Origin: GCA-003244245 sp052390495
Lineage (GTDB): Bacteria > Actinomycetota > Actinomycetes > Mycobacteriales > Pseudonocardiaceae
Reading direction: 5' to 3'
NCBI GenBank assembly: GCA_052390495.1
Contig: JBQTGW010000002.1
Span: 103,454-167,453 of the forward strand
Length of the DNA stretch: 64,000 nucleotides
In this document: one piece after another, positions 26,071-33,809 of the stretch
How positions within the stretch are numbered: the first letter of the stretch is position 1
Layout: every line of letters starts with the position of its first letter
Notes under the pieces: generated by a model
The model's database searches: none
What the model was told of the DNA's origin: nothing
Seen by the model: the letters and a program-made list of their open reading frames with translations, nothing else
Position numbers and translations under genes: made by a program

Positions 26071-26418
26071 ATGTTGCCAGCCGCTTTGACCCCATACTTG
26101 CTTGGACTTGTCACCGCCCCGTTGATAGCGAAGGTCGTTAAGCCGTTACTGCGGGGTACCGTCAAGACGACAGTGGGGCTTGCTTTGCAGGCGAAGAAGC
26201 TGGCCTCGGAGGCGGTTGAGGACGTGCAGGATCTCGCCGCCGAGGCGAGCGCCGAGATGGTCTCTGCCGAGGTGGCCTCTGCCCAGAGGGCCGCCGAAAC
26301 GGCCACCCAGACCGGGCTTTCTCCGACTGCTACCGCTGCTACTGCTGCTACGGCCGCCGAGACCGCGCATTCGTCCCGGGGTTCTTCTGGTACTACCCGG
26401 CGAGGTGGCACCGCCTGA
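26071..26418 (+). CDS. DUF5132/DUF1490-like small protein
   Basis: A 115-residue protein with a hydrophobic N terminus (ALTPYLLGLVTAPLIAKVVKPLLRGTVKTTVG), a helical acidic middle (AKKLASEAVEDVQDLAAEASAEM) and an alanine/threonine-rich tail. This layout matches the DUF5132/DUF1490 group, which in Actinobacteria is commonly encoded next to heavy-metal P-type ATPases that carry an HMA_2-like N-terminal domain. Here the next gene is an ABC exporter that appears to carry a related N-terminal region, so the same partnership may be at work with another transporter. ATG 26071 follows ggagactgatgcaag. Confidence 0.6.
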   Translation: MLPAALTPYLLGLVTAPLIAKVVKPLLRGTVKTTVGLALQAKKLASEAVEDVQDLAAEASAEMVSAEVASAQRAAETATQTGLSPTATAATAATAAETAHSSRGSSGTTRRGGTA

Positions 26419-26760
26419 CAGCCAGGTTGGTGGAGTGGTCAAGTCTGGGGTGTTGTCCGGTACAGACAGGTGGGGGTGATCCTCGCCCGGGGCGGTCTTG
26501 ACTAATTATCTGGGTGGAAGGCTGTTCAGTGCCCGCCGGATCGTTATCCCACACGTTGGCCGACAACTCATGTCATACCGAAGGCTTTCCGCGTTTCAAC
26601 GGGAATGCCTGTAGTCCATATGTACGATCGCAGTGAATCACTGCGATCGTGGTGAATACTGCTCACCGCCAGCACTACTCCATCGTAACAACTTTGCCCA
26701 TAACGACTTTGTCGGCGTACTGACGCGCCGCCCAACTTCGAAACCGGTGACTGCGAAATT
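26419..26760. other. intergenic region upstream of the ABC exporter-NRPS operon
   Basis: 342 bp with no gene. It holds the 27-bp palindrome at 26624-26650 and otherwise shows no clear promoter hexamers that I would defend. The operon promoter should lie here. Confidence 0.5.
26624..26650. promoter_or_regulatory. 27-bp perfect palindrome, candidate operator
   Basis: acgatcgcagtga (26624-26636) and its exact reverse complement (26638-26650) are separated by one base. It lies about 110 bases before the exporter start and 206 bases after the DUF5132-like gene, with no T-tract, so an operator for a dimeric regulator is more likely than a terminator. No regulator gene is seen in the cluster. Confidence 0.6.
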
Positions 26761-29079
26761 ATGCCATCACTAGTGGACGCCGTAATAGGGCACTGGGGGC
26801 GGGAACTGAAGGTCCGGCCTCGGTCGGTCATTCCTGGGCGTCAGCGTTGGGACGTTGGAGTGGTGCTGGGCCGGCCTCGTATCGCTGAACTCCTGGAGTC
26901 GGGGTTACGGGAATCGCCGGGTGTCGGGGGGGTACACGTGAACCCGATCACCGGTCGGTTGCTCATCTTCCACGGCACGATGCTGAGTAGCACGGACGTC
27001 GGCCAGCTGGTCCGGGACACCGTTGCGCTGGCGGTCCGGCAGGCCGCGACACTCAATGGATCTTTGAGACCCGCGTCCGGTAAGGTGTCGACGCGGGGAG
27101 GGCACCGGCAGCGTGCTGTCCCGTCCGACAGCTTTCCTGGCGGTGCGACGCTTGCCGCCAGCGCGGTGGTAGCCATCGCCCTGACCGAAGGCAAGTTCCT
27201 TTTTCGGTCAGCAGTGGTGCGCTTCGGTGGTGTCCTCGTGGCGACGGTGATCGTCGTCCAGCGCGGCTGGCGAAGAACCACCCGCTCTCAAACTGCCTCA
27301 ACAATACCTCTCAGATCAACGCGACACCCTCTGCTACATATTGTTGGGCCGCACCGACGGCAGCTCTACCTGGCGTCGCTTCTTTCAATTCTCGCGCAGT
27401 TGTTGGAGATGGCGCTTCAGGTGTTCGTCGGCTGGATCTTGTTGGTGCTCACCACCGGCACGAGTGCGGCTCTGGTGACCTTGGGTTTGGCCAGTGCTGC
27501 TTCACAACTCTGGTTCTTGACCGGAATGATTGGCCTCGTGTGTGTCGGCGTCGCGGCTCTGTCGTTCTTTGCGGGCAGGCTCTGGCGCGGTCTCGGGCAG
27601 TCTGTGCAGCATGAGTGGCGCACTAAGATGTATGCGCATGTGCAACGAGTCGAACTCCGGTACCTGGAAGGCGAGCGGACAACCAGAATCACAAGGGTGC
27701 TGACCGATGACATCGACCAGTTAGGTCGTTTTTTCGATACTTCGGCGAGTAACCTCGTACAACTAGCCACCAGTTTTTTCCTCCTTATACCGATCTTCCT
27801 GTTCTTCGCCCCGAATATTGCCTGGATCGCTTTTCTGCCGGTACCGGTCATCGCCTGGATGTCGTTCTTCTATCAAGAGCGTGTGGCGCCTGACTATGCG
27901 GCAATTAGCGAGAACGGGTCGCTCTTGAACAGTCGGCTGACCAATAATCTGGAGGCGAGTGCGACCGTCAAGAGTTTTGGCGCCGAAGCCTACGAGATAG
28001 ACCGTATTCATGACCTCAGTGAGCAGTGCCGGCTGGCTAATCACCGGATCGATACGCGTACCACGGCCTACGCTCAGGCGGTACGAGTTTGCGCCATGGC
28101 GGCTTTTCCGGGAATCCTTCTGTTGGGCGGTCTTGAGGTGCTCAACGGCACGCTCAGATTCGAGGTTTTCAATGCTCTGCTCGGCCTGCCCCCGCAGGTT
28201 CTGTGGAAACTGCCGACACTCGGGCCGGCAGTCGACCAGTACCACCGCGCGGTGGAGGCACTGAGACGGGTACTCGATCTTCGCAGTCTCCCGGTTGAGT
28301 CGGGTGAAACCGGCCGAGCGCTGGATGTGGCGAAGGTCAACGGCGAGCTGGTGTTTGACGGGGTCACGTTTTCCTATCCAGGTCGCTCGCCAGTCTTGGA
28401 CAACCTGTCGCTGCGCTTCGCCGCCAGAAGAACCACGGGTATCGTCGGCGTCACCGGGGCGGGCAAGACGACCATCGCCAAGCTCCTGCTGCGATTCCAG
28501 GACGTCGCGTCGGGGCGAGTGCTTCTCGATGGCGTGGACGTCCGTGAGGTGCGACTGCACGACCTGCGCAGCGCGATAGGTTTCGTAGCCCAGGACACCT
28601 TCCTGTTCGACGGGACAGTGGGGGATAACATCAGGTACGGCAGTTTTGACGCTGCTCCTGAGCAGGTGGTGGACGCGGCGCTGCTGGCTGAGGCCGATAG
28701 CTTTGTCCAGGCCCTGCCATCGCGGTACGACACGATGGTCGGGGAGCGTGGCGCCTCGCTGTCGGGTGGCCAGAAACAACGCGTCTCGCTGGCGAGGGCG
28801 ATTCTGAAGAGCGCACCGATCGTCATCCTCGACGAGGCGACCTCGGCTGTGGACAACGAGACCGAGGCGGCTATCCAACACGCCATCAGGGACTTTGCCA
28901 GGGACCGGACGCTGGTCATCATCGCGCATCGTCTGTCGACAATCCGGCATGCCGACTGGATCTATGTGCTGGGCGAGGGCGGAGTGGTCGTCGAAGAGGG
29001 AACACATCAGGAGTTGCTGGACCTTGAGGGCGTGTACGCGTCCTTGTGGCGCCCGCAGATCGGTGAGGCGACCGCATGA
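26761..29079 (+). CDS. ABC exporter (fused TMD-NBD) with HMA_2-like N-terminal region
   Basis: A 772-residue half-transporter. Residues about 25-100 (GRPRIAELLESGLRESPGVG, then VHVNPITGRLLIFHG) resemble the degenerate HMA_2 domain of metal P-type ATPases and lack a CxxC. Two hydrophobic segments follow (about 120-165), then a type-1 exporter membrane domain with six helices (about 200-490). The nucleotide-binding domain has Walker A (GVTGAGKTT), Q-loop (VAQDTFLF), signature LSGGQKQR, Walker B (IVILDEATSA) and the H-loop (IIAHRLST). It would export the cluster product or act as a lipid/peptide flippase. Its stop overlaps the first NRPS start (ATGA), making it the first gene of the biosynthetic operon. 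The open ATG at 26761 has a weak ribosome binding site. Confidence 0.85.
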   Translation: MPSLVDAVIGHWGRELKVRPRSVIPGRQRWDVGVVLGRPRIAELLESGLRESPGVGGVHVNPITGRLLIFHGTMLSSTDVGQLVRDTVALAVRQAATLNGSLRPASGKVSTRGGHRQRAVPSDSFPGGATLAASAVVAIALTEGKFLFRSAVVRFGGVLVATVIVVQRGWRRTTRSQTASTIPLRSTRHPLLHIVGPHRRQLYLASLLSILAQLLEMALQVFVGWILLVLTTGTSAALVTLGLASAASQLWFLTGMIGLVCVGVAALSFFAGRLWRGLGQSVQHEWRTKMYAHVQRVELRYLEGERTTRITRVLTDDIDQLGRFFDTSASNLVQLATSFFLLIPIFLFFAPNIAWIAFLPVPVIAWMSFFYQERVAPDYAAISENGSLLNSRLTNNLEASATVKSFGAEAYEIDRIHDLSEQCRLANHRIDTRTTAYAQAVRVCAMAAFPGILLLGGLEVLNGTLRFEVFNALLGLPPQVLWKLPTLGPAVDQYHRAVEALRRVLDLRSLPVESGETGRALDVAKVNGELVFDGVTFSYPGRSPVLDNLSLRFAARRTTGIVGVTGAGKTTIAKLLLRFQDVASGRVLLDGVDVREVRLHDLRSAIGFVAQDTFLFDGTVGDNIRYGSFDAAPEQVVDAALLAEADSFVQALPSRYDTMVGERGASLSGGQKQRVSLARAILKSAPIVILDEATSAVDNETEAAIQHAIRDFARDRTLVIIAHRLSTIRHADWIYVLGEGGVVVEEGTHQELLDLEGVYASLWRPQIGEATA

Positions 29080-32000
29080 TTCGATCGGCAGGGCAGCAAC
29101 TGGGGGAGGCTACGTTGTCTGTTGGTGCCAGGTTGTCAGACAGTGATGGTATTGCGCTGCCGTTGTCGGCTGCGCAGCGTGAGATTTGGTTAGCTGAACA
29201 ACAGTTGAACGCGGCGAACCGAGTCTACAAGGTTGGTGATTATGTAGAGATCTGTGGGCCGGTGGATCCGGTGCTGCTCGAGGCGGCACTGCGGCGAGTT
29301 GTCGGGGAGGCTGACACATTGCAGGTCCGGTTCGTCGAGGGCTGTGACGGGCCGCAGCAGGTTGTCGAGCTGTCGTCGGATTGGCTGATGCCGTTCGTCG
29401 ATGTCAGTGCAGAACATGATCCGTGCACGGCTGCGCAAACATGGATGGCCGCCGACGTAGCCCGGCCGATGGATCTGACTCGTGGGCCACTGTTCAGTTA
29501 CGCATTGATCAAGTTGAGGCATGACCGGTTCTATTGGTATCAGGGCTACCACCACATCGTTATGGATGCTTTTGGCTCGTCCCTCATGGCGCGACGGGTG
29601 GCTGACGTTTATACGGCGCTCGTAGCCGGACGGGCGTGTGGTCAGAATATGTTTGGTTCGCTTCGGCAGTTGCTGGATAGTGATGTGGCCTATCGTGCGT
29701 CGGAGCAGTTTACTCAGGATCGAGAATATTGGATCAAGCTTTTCGCTGACCGCCCAGAGCCAGTCAGGATCGTTGGCCGGTCCTCGGGTACACCTGAAAG
29801 TTTTCGTCGGACGGCTTTGTTACCACTGTCCAAAGCGGACGGATTGCAGGTAGCGCAGCGCCGGGCCAGGGTGGGATGGTCCGGCATTGTGATCGCCGCC
29901 ACGGCAGTTTATGTGCACCGTTTGACCGGCGCGCGGGATGTGGTTGTCGGTTTGCCGGTCACGGCTCGTCAGGATCCGGAGCTGAAACGTGTACCGGGCA
30001 TGGTGTCCAACGTGGTACCACTGCGGTTGTCGGTACGCCCGGACATGAGCTTGTCCGAACTTATGAGGCAGGTGGCAGAGGAAACTCTCAAGGTATTAAA
30101 GCATCAACGGTACCGGGGAGAGGATATTTACCGAGACCTTGATCTACCCGGTAATATCGGGACATTTTTCGAGCCGGCAATTAATATCATGTCTTTCGAC
30201 GACGACCTGTGCTTCGGTGAGCATCGCAGCGCGACACACAATATTTCCTCCGGGTTGATCGGCGACCTGTCGATCGAGGTTTGGGCCAGAAAGGACGGCT
30301 CAGGATTACGGATCGGCTTGCAGGCGCATCCGGAAGTTTGTAGCGCTGATGATCTGACTGCCCATCAGCAACGTTTCCTGGATCTGTTGGACACCATTAC
30401 GGTAGCTGATCCAGCCCAGCGGATCAGCCGTATCGAAATCCTCACAGCCGAAGAACGTCACCGGTTGCTGGTCGATTACAACGACACGGCATACCCGATG
30501 GACCAGGCTATCTTGTCGGCATTGTTCGAAGCACAGGTGCAGGCCACGCCGCAGGCGGTGGCGGTGGTTTTCGACGACACCACGCTGACCTACGCGCAGC
30601 TCAATGAGAAAGCCAATCAGCTCGCCCACGCGTTGATCGCCCGGGGTGTGGGTCCCGAGCAGATCGTGGCGTTGGCACTGCCTCGCTCACCCGAGCTGGT
30701 GGTGTCGATCTTGGCAGTCCTCAAGGCGGGAGCGGGCTATCTACCGGTGGATCCGGACTATCCGGCCGCACGGATCGGATTCCTGTTCCACGACGCACAA
30801 CCAGCCTTTTTGCTGACCACCACAAGGATCGAAGGTGGTCTACCTGAGACCGACCGGACCGTGCGGCTGGTGCTGGATGACCCGGACACCCGCCAGCTGA
30901 TAGCAGGCTGCACGGACACCGACCCCACCGACACCGACCGCGCAACCGCTCTGCTGCCGCAGCATCCGGCGTATGTGATCTACACTTCAGGTTCAACCGG
31001 TCAGCCCAAGGGTGTTGTGGTCTGCCACCACAGCGTGGCCAATTTGTTCTACAACCATCGTGAGGGTTTGTACGCGCCGTCGGTGGTGAAAGCAGGGGGT
31101 CGTCGGCTGCGGGTTGCGCAGACCACGTCGTTCTCGTTCGACGCGTCGTGGGGACAGTTGTTGTGGATGTTCGCTGGCCATGAGTTGCATGTAGTCGACG
31201 AGGCCACGTGGACTGATCCGGATGGGTTGGTGGCCTACGTCGTTCGGGAGCACATTGATTGTGTCGAGGCTACGCCATCGTATGTGCAGCTGCTGGTGTC
31301 CAGGGGGTTGTTGGACAGTGACAGGTGGCGGCCGGTAGTTGTGGTAGTCGGCGCCGAAGCCGTGTCGGAGCAGTTGTGGGACCAATTACGATCGGCGGAC
31401 GGAGTTGATGGGCTGAACTTCTATGGCCCGACGGAATGCACAGTCGATACGCTCACGACTCGGATGAGCAATTCGCTCCGTCCGGTGATCGGTCGGCCGA
31501 TCATCAATGCCCGGGTGTATGTGCTTGATGCTGGGTTGGCGCCGGTGCCCCCAGGTGTGGCAGGGGAGTTGTATATCGGCGGGGTGGGGCTGGCGCGGGG
31601 TTATCTGGGTCGGCCTGGCCTGACGGCGCAGCGGTTCGTCGCGGACCCCTACGGTCCCCTCGGGGCTCGTATGTACTGCACCGGTGATGTGGTCCGCTGG
31701 AACACGGCCGGGGACTTGGAGTTCATCGGCCGGGTGGACGATCAGGTCAAGATCCGCGGTTTCCGTATCGAGCCAGGCGAGATCGGGACGGCACTTGCGG
31801 CGCATCCGGATGTCGCGCAGGCAGTGGTGATTCCCCGCCAGGATCGGCCTGACGACGAACGGCTGGTTGGGTATGTGGTGGTTGCTGGGGGTGGTGGTGT
31901 CCGGTCGGATTCGTTGCGTGAGTTTTTGAGTGAGCGTTTACCTGATTATATGGTGCCTTCGGCGTTTGTGGTGCTTGAGGTGTTGCCGTTGACGCCGAAT

Positions 32001-33809
32001 GGGAAGTTGGATCGTGCTGCCTTGCCTGCCCCGGATTTGACGCCGACGACGCCTGGTCGTGCGCCGCGGTCGTTGCAGGAGCAGATCTTGTGCGAATTGT
32101 TCGCTGAGGTGCTGGGGTTGGATCGGGTGGGCGTGGAGGATAGTTTCTTCGCCTTCGGTGGGGACAGCATTACCTCGATTCAGTTGGTGAGCCGGGCACG
32201 GCGGGCTGGTGTGGTGATCAGTCCTCGGGACGTGTTCGAGTATCAGACGGTGGCGGGGCTGGCTGCGATGGCAGGGGAGATGGCCGCGACGGTGCCGGAG
32301 GCGCCTGATGCCGGAGTCGGTGTTGTGGTGCCGACTCCGATCATGCGTTGGCTGTGCGAGCGTGGCAGTCCGGGTGACGGGCTCAGCCAGCGGATGGTGG
32401 TGCAGGCGTCGGCTGGTCTGAACCCGGCGGGTTTGGCCGGTTTGGTTCAGGCTGTGCTGGACCGCCACGACGTGCTTAGGGCCCGCCTGGAGCCCATGAA
32501 GCGAGGTGGTCCGGGCTGGGTGCTGCGGGTGGGGCCGGTCGGGTCGGTGCCGGCGTCGGGGTGCGTCGTGCGGGTGGATGCCACTGGGCTGGACGACGAG
32601 GGACTGCACCGGCTCATCCAGACGCAGGAAGCAGCGGCGATCATCCGGTTGGCTCCGCGGGCTGGGGTGATGATCCAGATGGTGTGGCTGGACCGGGGCC
32701 CGGACTGGCCTGGTCGGCTGGTGGTGGTGATCCATCAGCTGGTGGTTGACGGGATGTCGTGGCGGATCCTGCAGGAGGATCTGGCCACGGGTGGCGCACA
32801 GGTGGTGGCGGGCCGGGTGCCGGTGCTTGGGCCGGGTGGCACGTCGTTTCGCCGGTGGGCGCAGCTGTTGACCGCTGCGGCCCACGATCCGGTCCGGTCC
32901 GCTGAGCTGGTGGTGTGGACGGCGCTGCTGGGCGAGCCGGATCCGCTGCTGGGGCAGCGGACGTTGGACCCGGCCCGCGACACCGTCGGCACCTGCCAGG
33001 AACTGAGCTTGACGTTGCCGGCGGCCCAGGCTGAGCCGCTGTTGACCAGCGTGGCGGCGGTGTTCCACGCCGGGGTCGACGATGTGCTGCTGTGCGCTCT
33101 GGCGTTGGCGGTCGCCGGGTGGCGTCGTCGGCGCGGCCTGGATAACGGGCCGGGCGGGGTTCTGGTGGATCTGGCGGGCCACGGCCGCCACGAGCAGGTG
33201 CTTGCCGGTGTGGACCTGTCCCGCACGCTGGGCTGGTTCACCACCCTGTTCCCGGTGCGTCTGGATGTCGGTGGGATCGATGTGGACCAGGCGCTGGCTG
33301 GTGGCCCGGCGGCGGGCCAAGCACTCAAACGGGTCAAGGAGCAGCTGCGCACGATACCTGATCATGGTTTGGGCTTCGGTCTGCTGCGTTATCTCAACCC
33401 CGAGACCGGGCCGGTCCTGGCTGGGCGGGCCACCCCGCAGATCGCGTTCACTTATCTGGGCCGGTTCGCTGTCCCCGAAGCCACCGACTGGGCGGTGGTC
33501 CCCGACTCCGAGATGTTGCTGGGCGGCGGTGCCGATCCGGCCCTGCCCGCCTCCCATCCCTTGGCGGTCACCGCGTGGACCGAGGATCGGCCCGACGGAC
33601 CACAGCTGCATGTCCGCTGGTCGTGGCCGACGGGGCTGATATCCCAGGACGCGGTACGTGAGTTGGCACAGACCTGGTTCCAGGCGCTGGACGCGCTCAC
33701 CATGCATGCCGCTCACCCCGACGCGGGCGGCCACACCCCCTCGGACTTCCCCCTGGCCCGATTGTCCCAGCAGGAGATGGACGGCCTCACCGCGGAATGG
33801 GTGATGTGA
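29076..33809 (+). CDS. NRPS, C-A-PCP-E, first module
   Basis: A 1577-residue non-ribosomal peptide synthetase. The condensation domain (about 25-455) has HHIVMDA at H159-H160, with alanine replacing the usual glycine. The adenylation domain (about 485-990) has YTSGSTGQPKG at 636 and ends with NGKLDR. Its specificity positions read D-A-W-E-V-V-F-V-D-K by my hand alignment to GrsA, which I cannot match to a known substrate. The carrier serine is S1031 (FGGDSITSIQ). The epimerase domain (about 1085-1535) has HQLVVDG (H1220-Q1221) in place of HHxxxDG and DLAGHGR (A1367) in place of the EGHGR glutamate, so it is probably inactive. An N-terminal C domain implies an acyl donor in trans, most likely the ligase-carrier protein encoded at 49211. 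The C-domain part has a lower GC content than the rest. Confidence 0.93.
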   Translation: MIRSAGQQLGEATLSVGARLSDSDGIALPLSAAQREIWLAEQQLNAANRVYKVGDYVEICGPVDPVLLEAALRRVVGEADTLQVRFVEGCDGPQQVVELSSDWLMPFVDVSAEHDPCTAAQTWMAADVARPMDLTRGPLFSYALIKLRHDRFYWYQGYHHIVMDAFGSSLMARRVADVYTALVAGRACGQNMFGSLRQLLDSDVAYRASEQFTQDREYWIKLFADRPEPVRIVGRSSGTPESFRRTALLPLSKADGLQVAQRRARVGWSGIVIAATAVYVHRLTGARDVVVGLPVTARQDPELKRVPGMVSNVVPLRLSVRPDMSLSELMRQVAEETLKVLKHQRYRGEDIYRDLDLPGNIGTFFEPAINIMSFDDDLCFGEHRSATHNISSGLIGDLSIEVWARKDGSGLRIGLQAHPEVCSADDLTAHQQRFLDLLDTITVADPAQRISRIEILTAEERHRLLVDYNDTAYPMDQAILSALFEAQVQATPQAVAVVFDDTTLTYAQLNEKANQLAHALIARGVGPEQIVALALPRSPELVVSILAVLKAGAGYLPVDPDYPAARIGFLFHDAQPAFLLTTTRIEGGLPETDRTVRLVLDDPDTRQLIAGCTDTDPTDTDRATALLPQHPAYVIYTSGSTGQPKGVVVCHHSVANLFYNHREGLYAPSVVKAGGRRLRVAQTTSFSFDASWGQLLWMFAGHELHVVDEATWTDPDGLVAYVVREHIDCVEATPSYVQLLVSRGLLDSDRWRPVVVVVGAEAVSEQLWDQLRSADGVDGLNFYGPTECTVDTLTTRMSNSLRPVIGRPIINARVYVLDAGLAPVPPGVAGELYIGGVGLARGYLGRPGLTAQRFVADPYGPLGARMYCTGDVVRWNTAGDLEFIGRVDDQVKIRGFRIEPGEIGTALAAHPDVAQAVVIPRQDRPDDERLVGYVVVAGGGGVRSDSLREFLSERLPDYMVPSAFVVLEVLPLTPNGKLDRAALPAPDLTPTTPGRAPRSLQEQILCELFAEVLGLDRVGVEDSFFAFGGDSITSIQLVSRARRAGVVISPRDVFEYQTVAGLAAMAGEMAATVPEAPDAGVGVVVPTPIMRWLCERGSPGDGLSQRMVVQASAGLNPAGLAGLVQAVLDRHDVLRARLEPMKRGGPGWVLRVGPVGSVPASGCVVRVDATGLDDEGLHRLIQTQEAAAIIRLAPRAGVMIQMVWLDRGPDWPGRLVVVIHQLVVDGMSWRILQEDLATGGAQVVAGRVPVLGPGGTSFRRWAQLLTAAAHDPVRSAELVVWTALLGEPDPLLGQRTLDPARDTVGTCQELSLTLPAAQAEPLLTSVAAVFHAGVDDVLLCALALAVAGWRRRRGLDNGPGGVLVDLAGHGRHEQVLAGVDLSRTLGWFTTLFPVRLDVGGIDVDQALAGGPAAGQALKRVKEQLRTIPDHGLGFGLLRYLNPETGPVLAGRATPQIAFTYLGRFAVPEATDWAVVPDSEMLLGGGADPALPASHPLAVTAWTEDRPDGPQLHVRWSWPTGLISQDAVRELAQTWFQALDALTMHAAHPDAGGHTPSDFPLARLSQQEMDGLTAEWVM

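Noticed and set aside
29550..29570. First NRPS C domain called inactive because of HHIVMDA
   Set aside because: Only the glycine after the aspartate is changed; both histidines and the aspartate remain, so activity is still expected.
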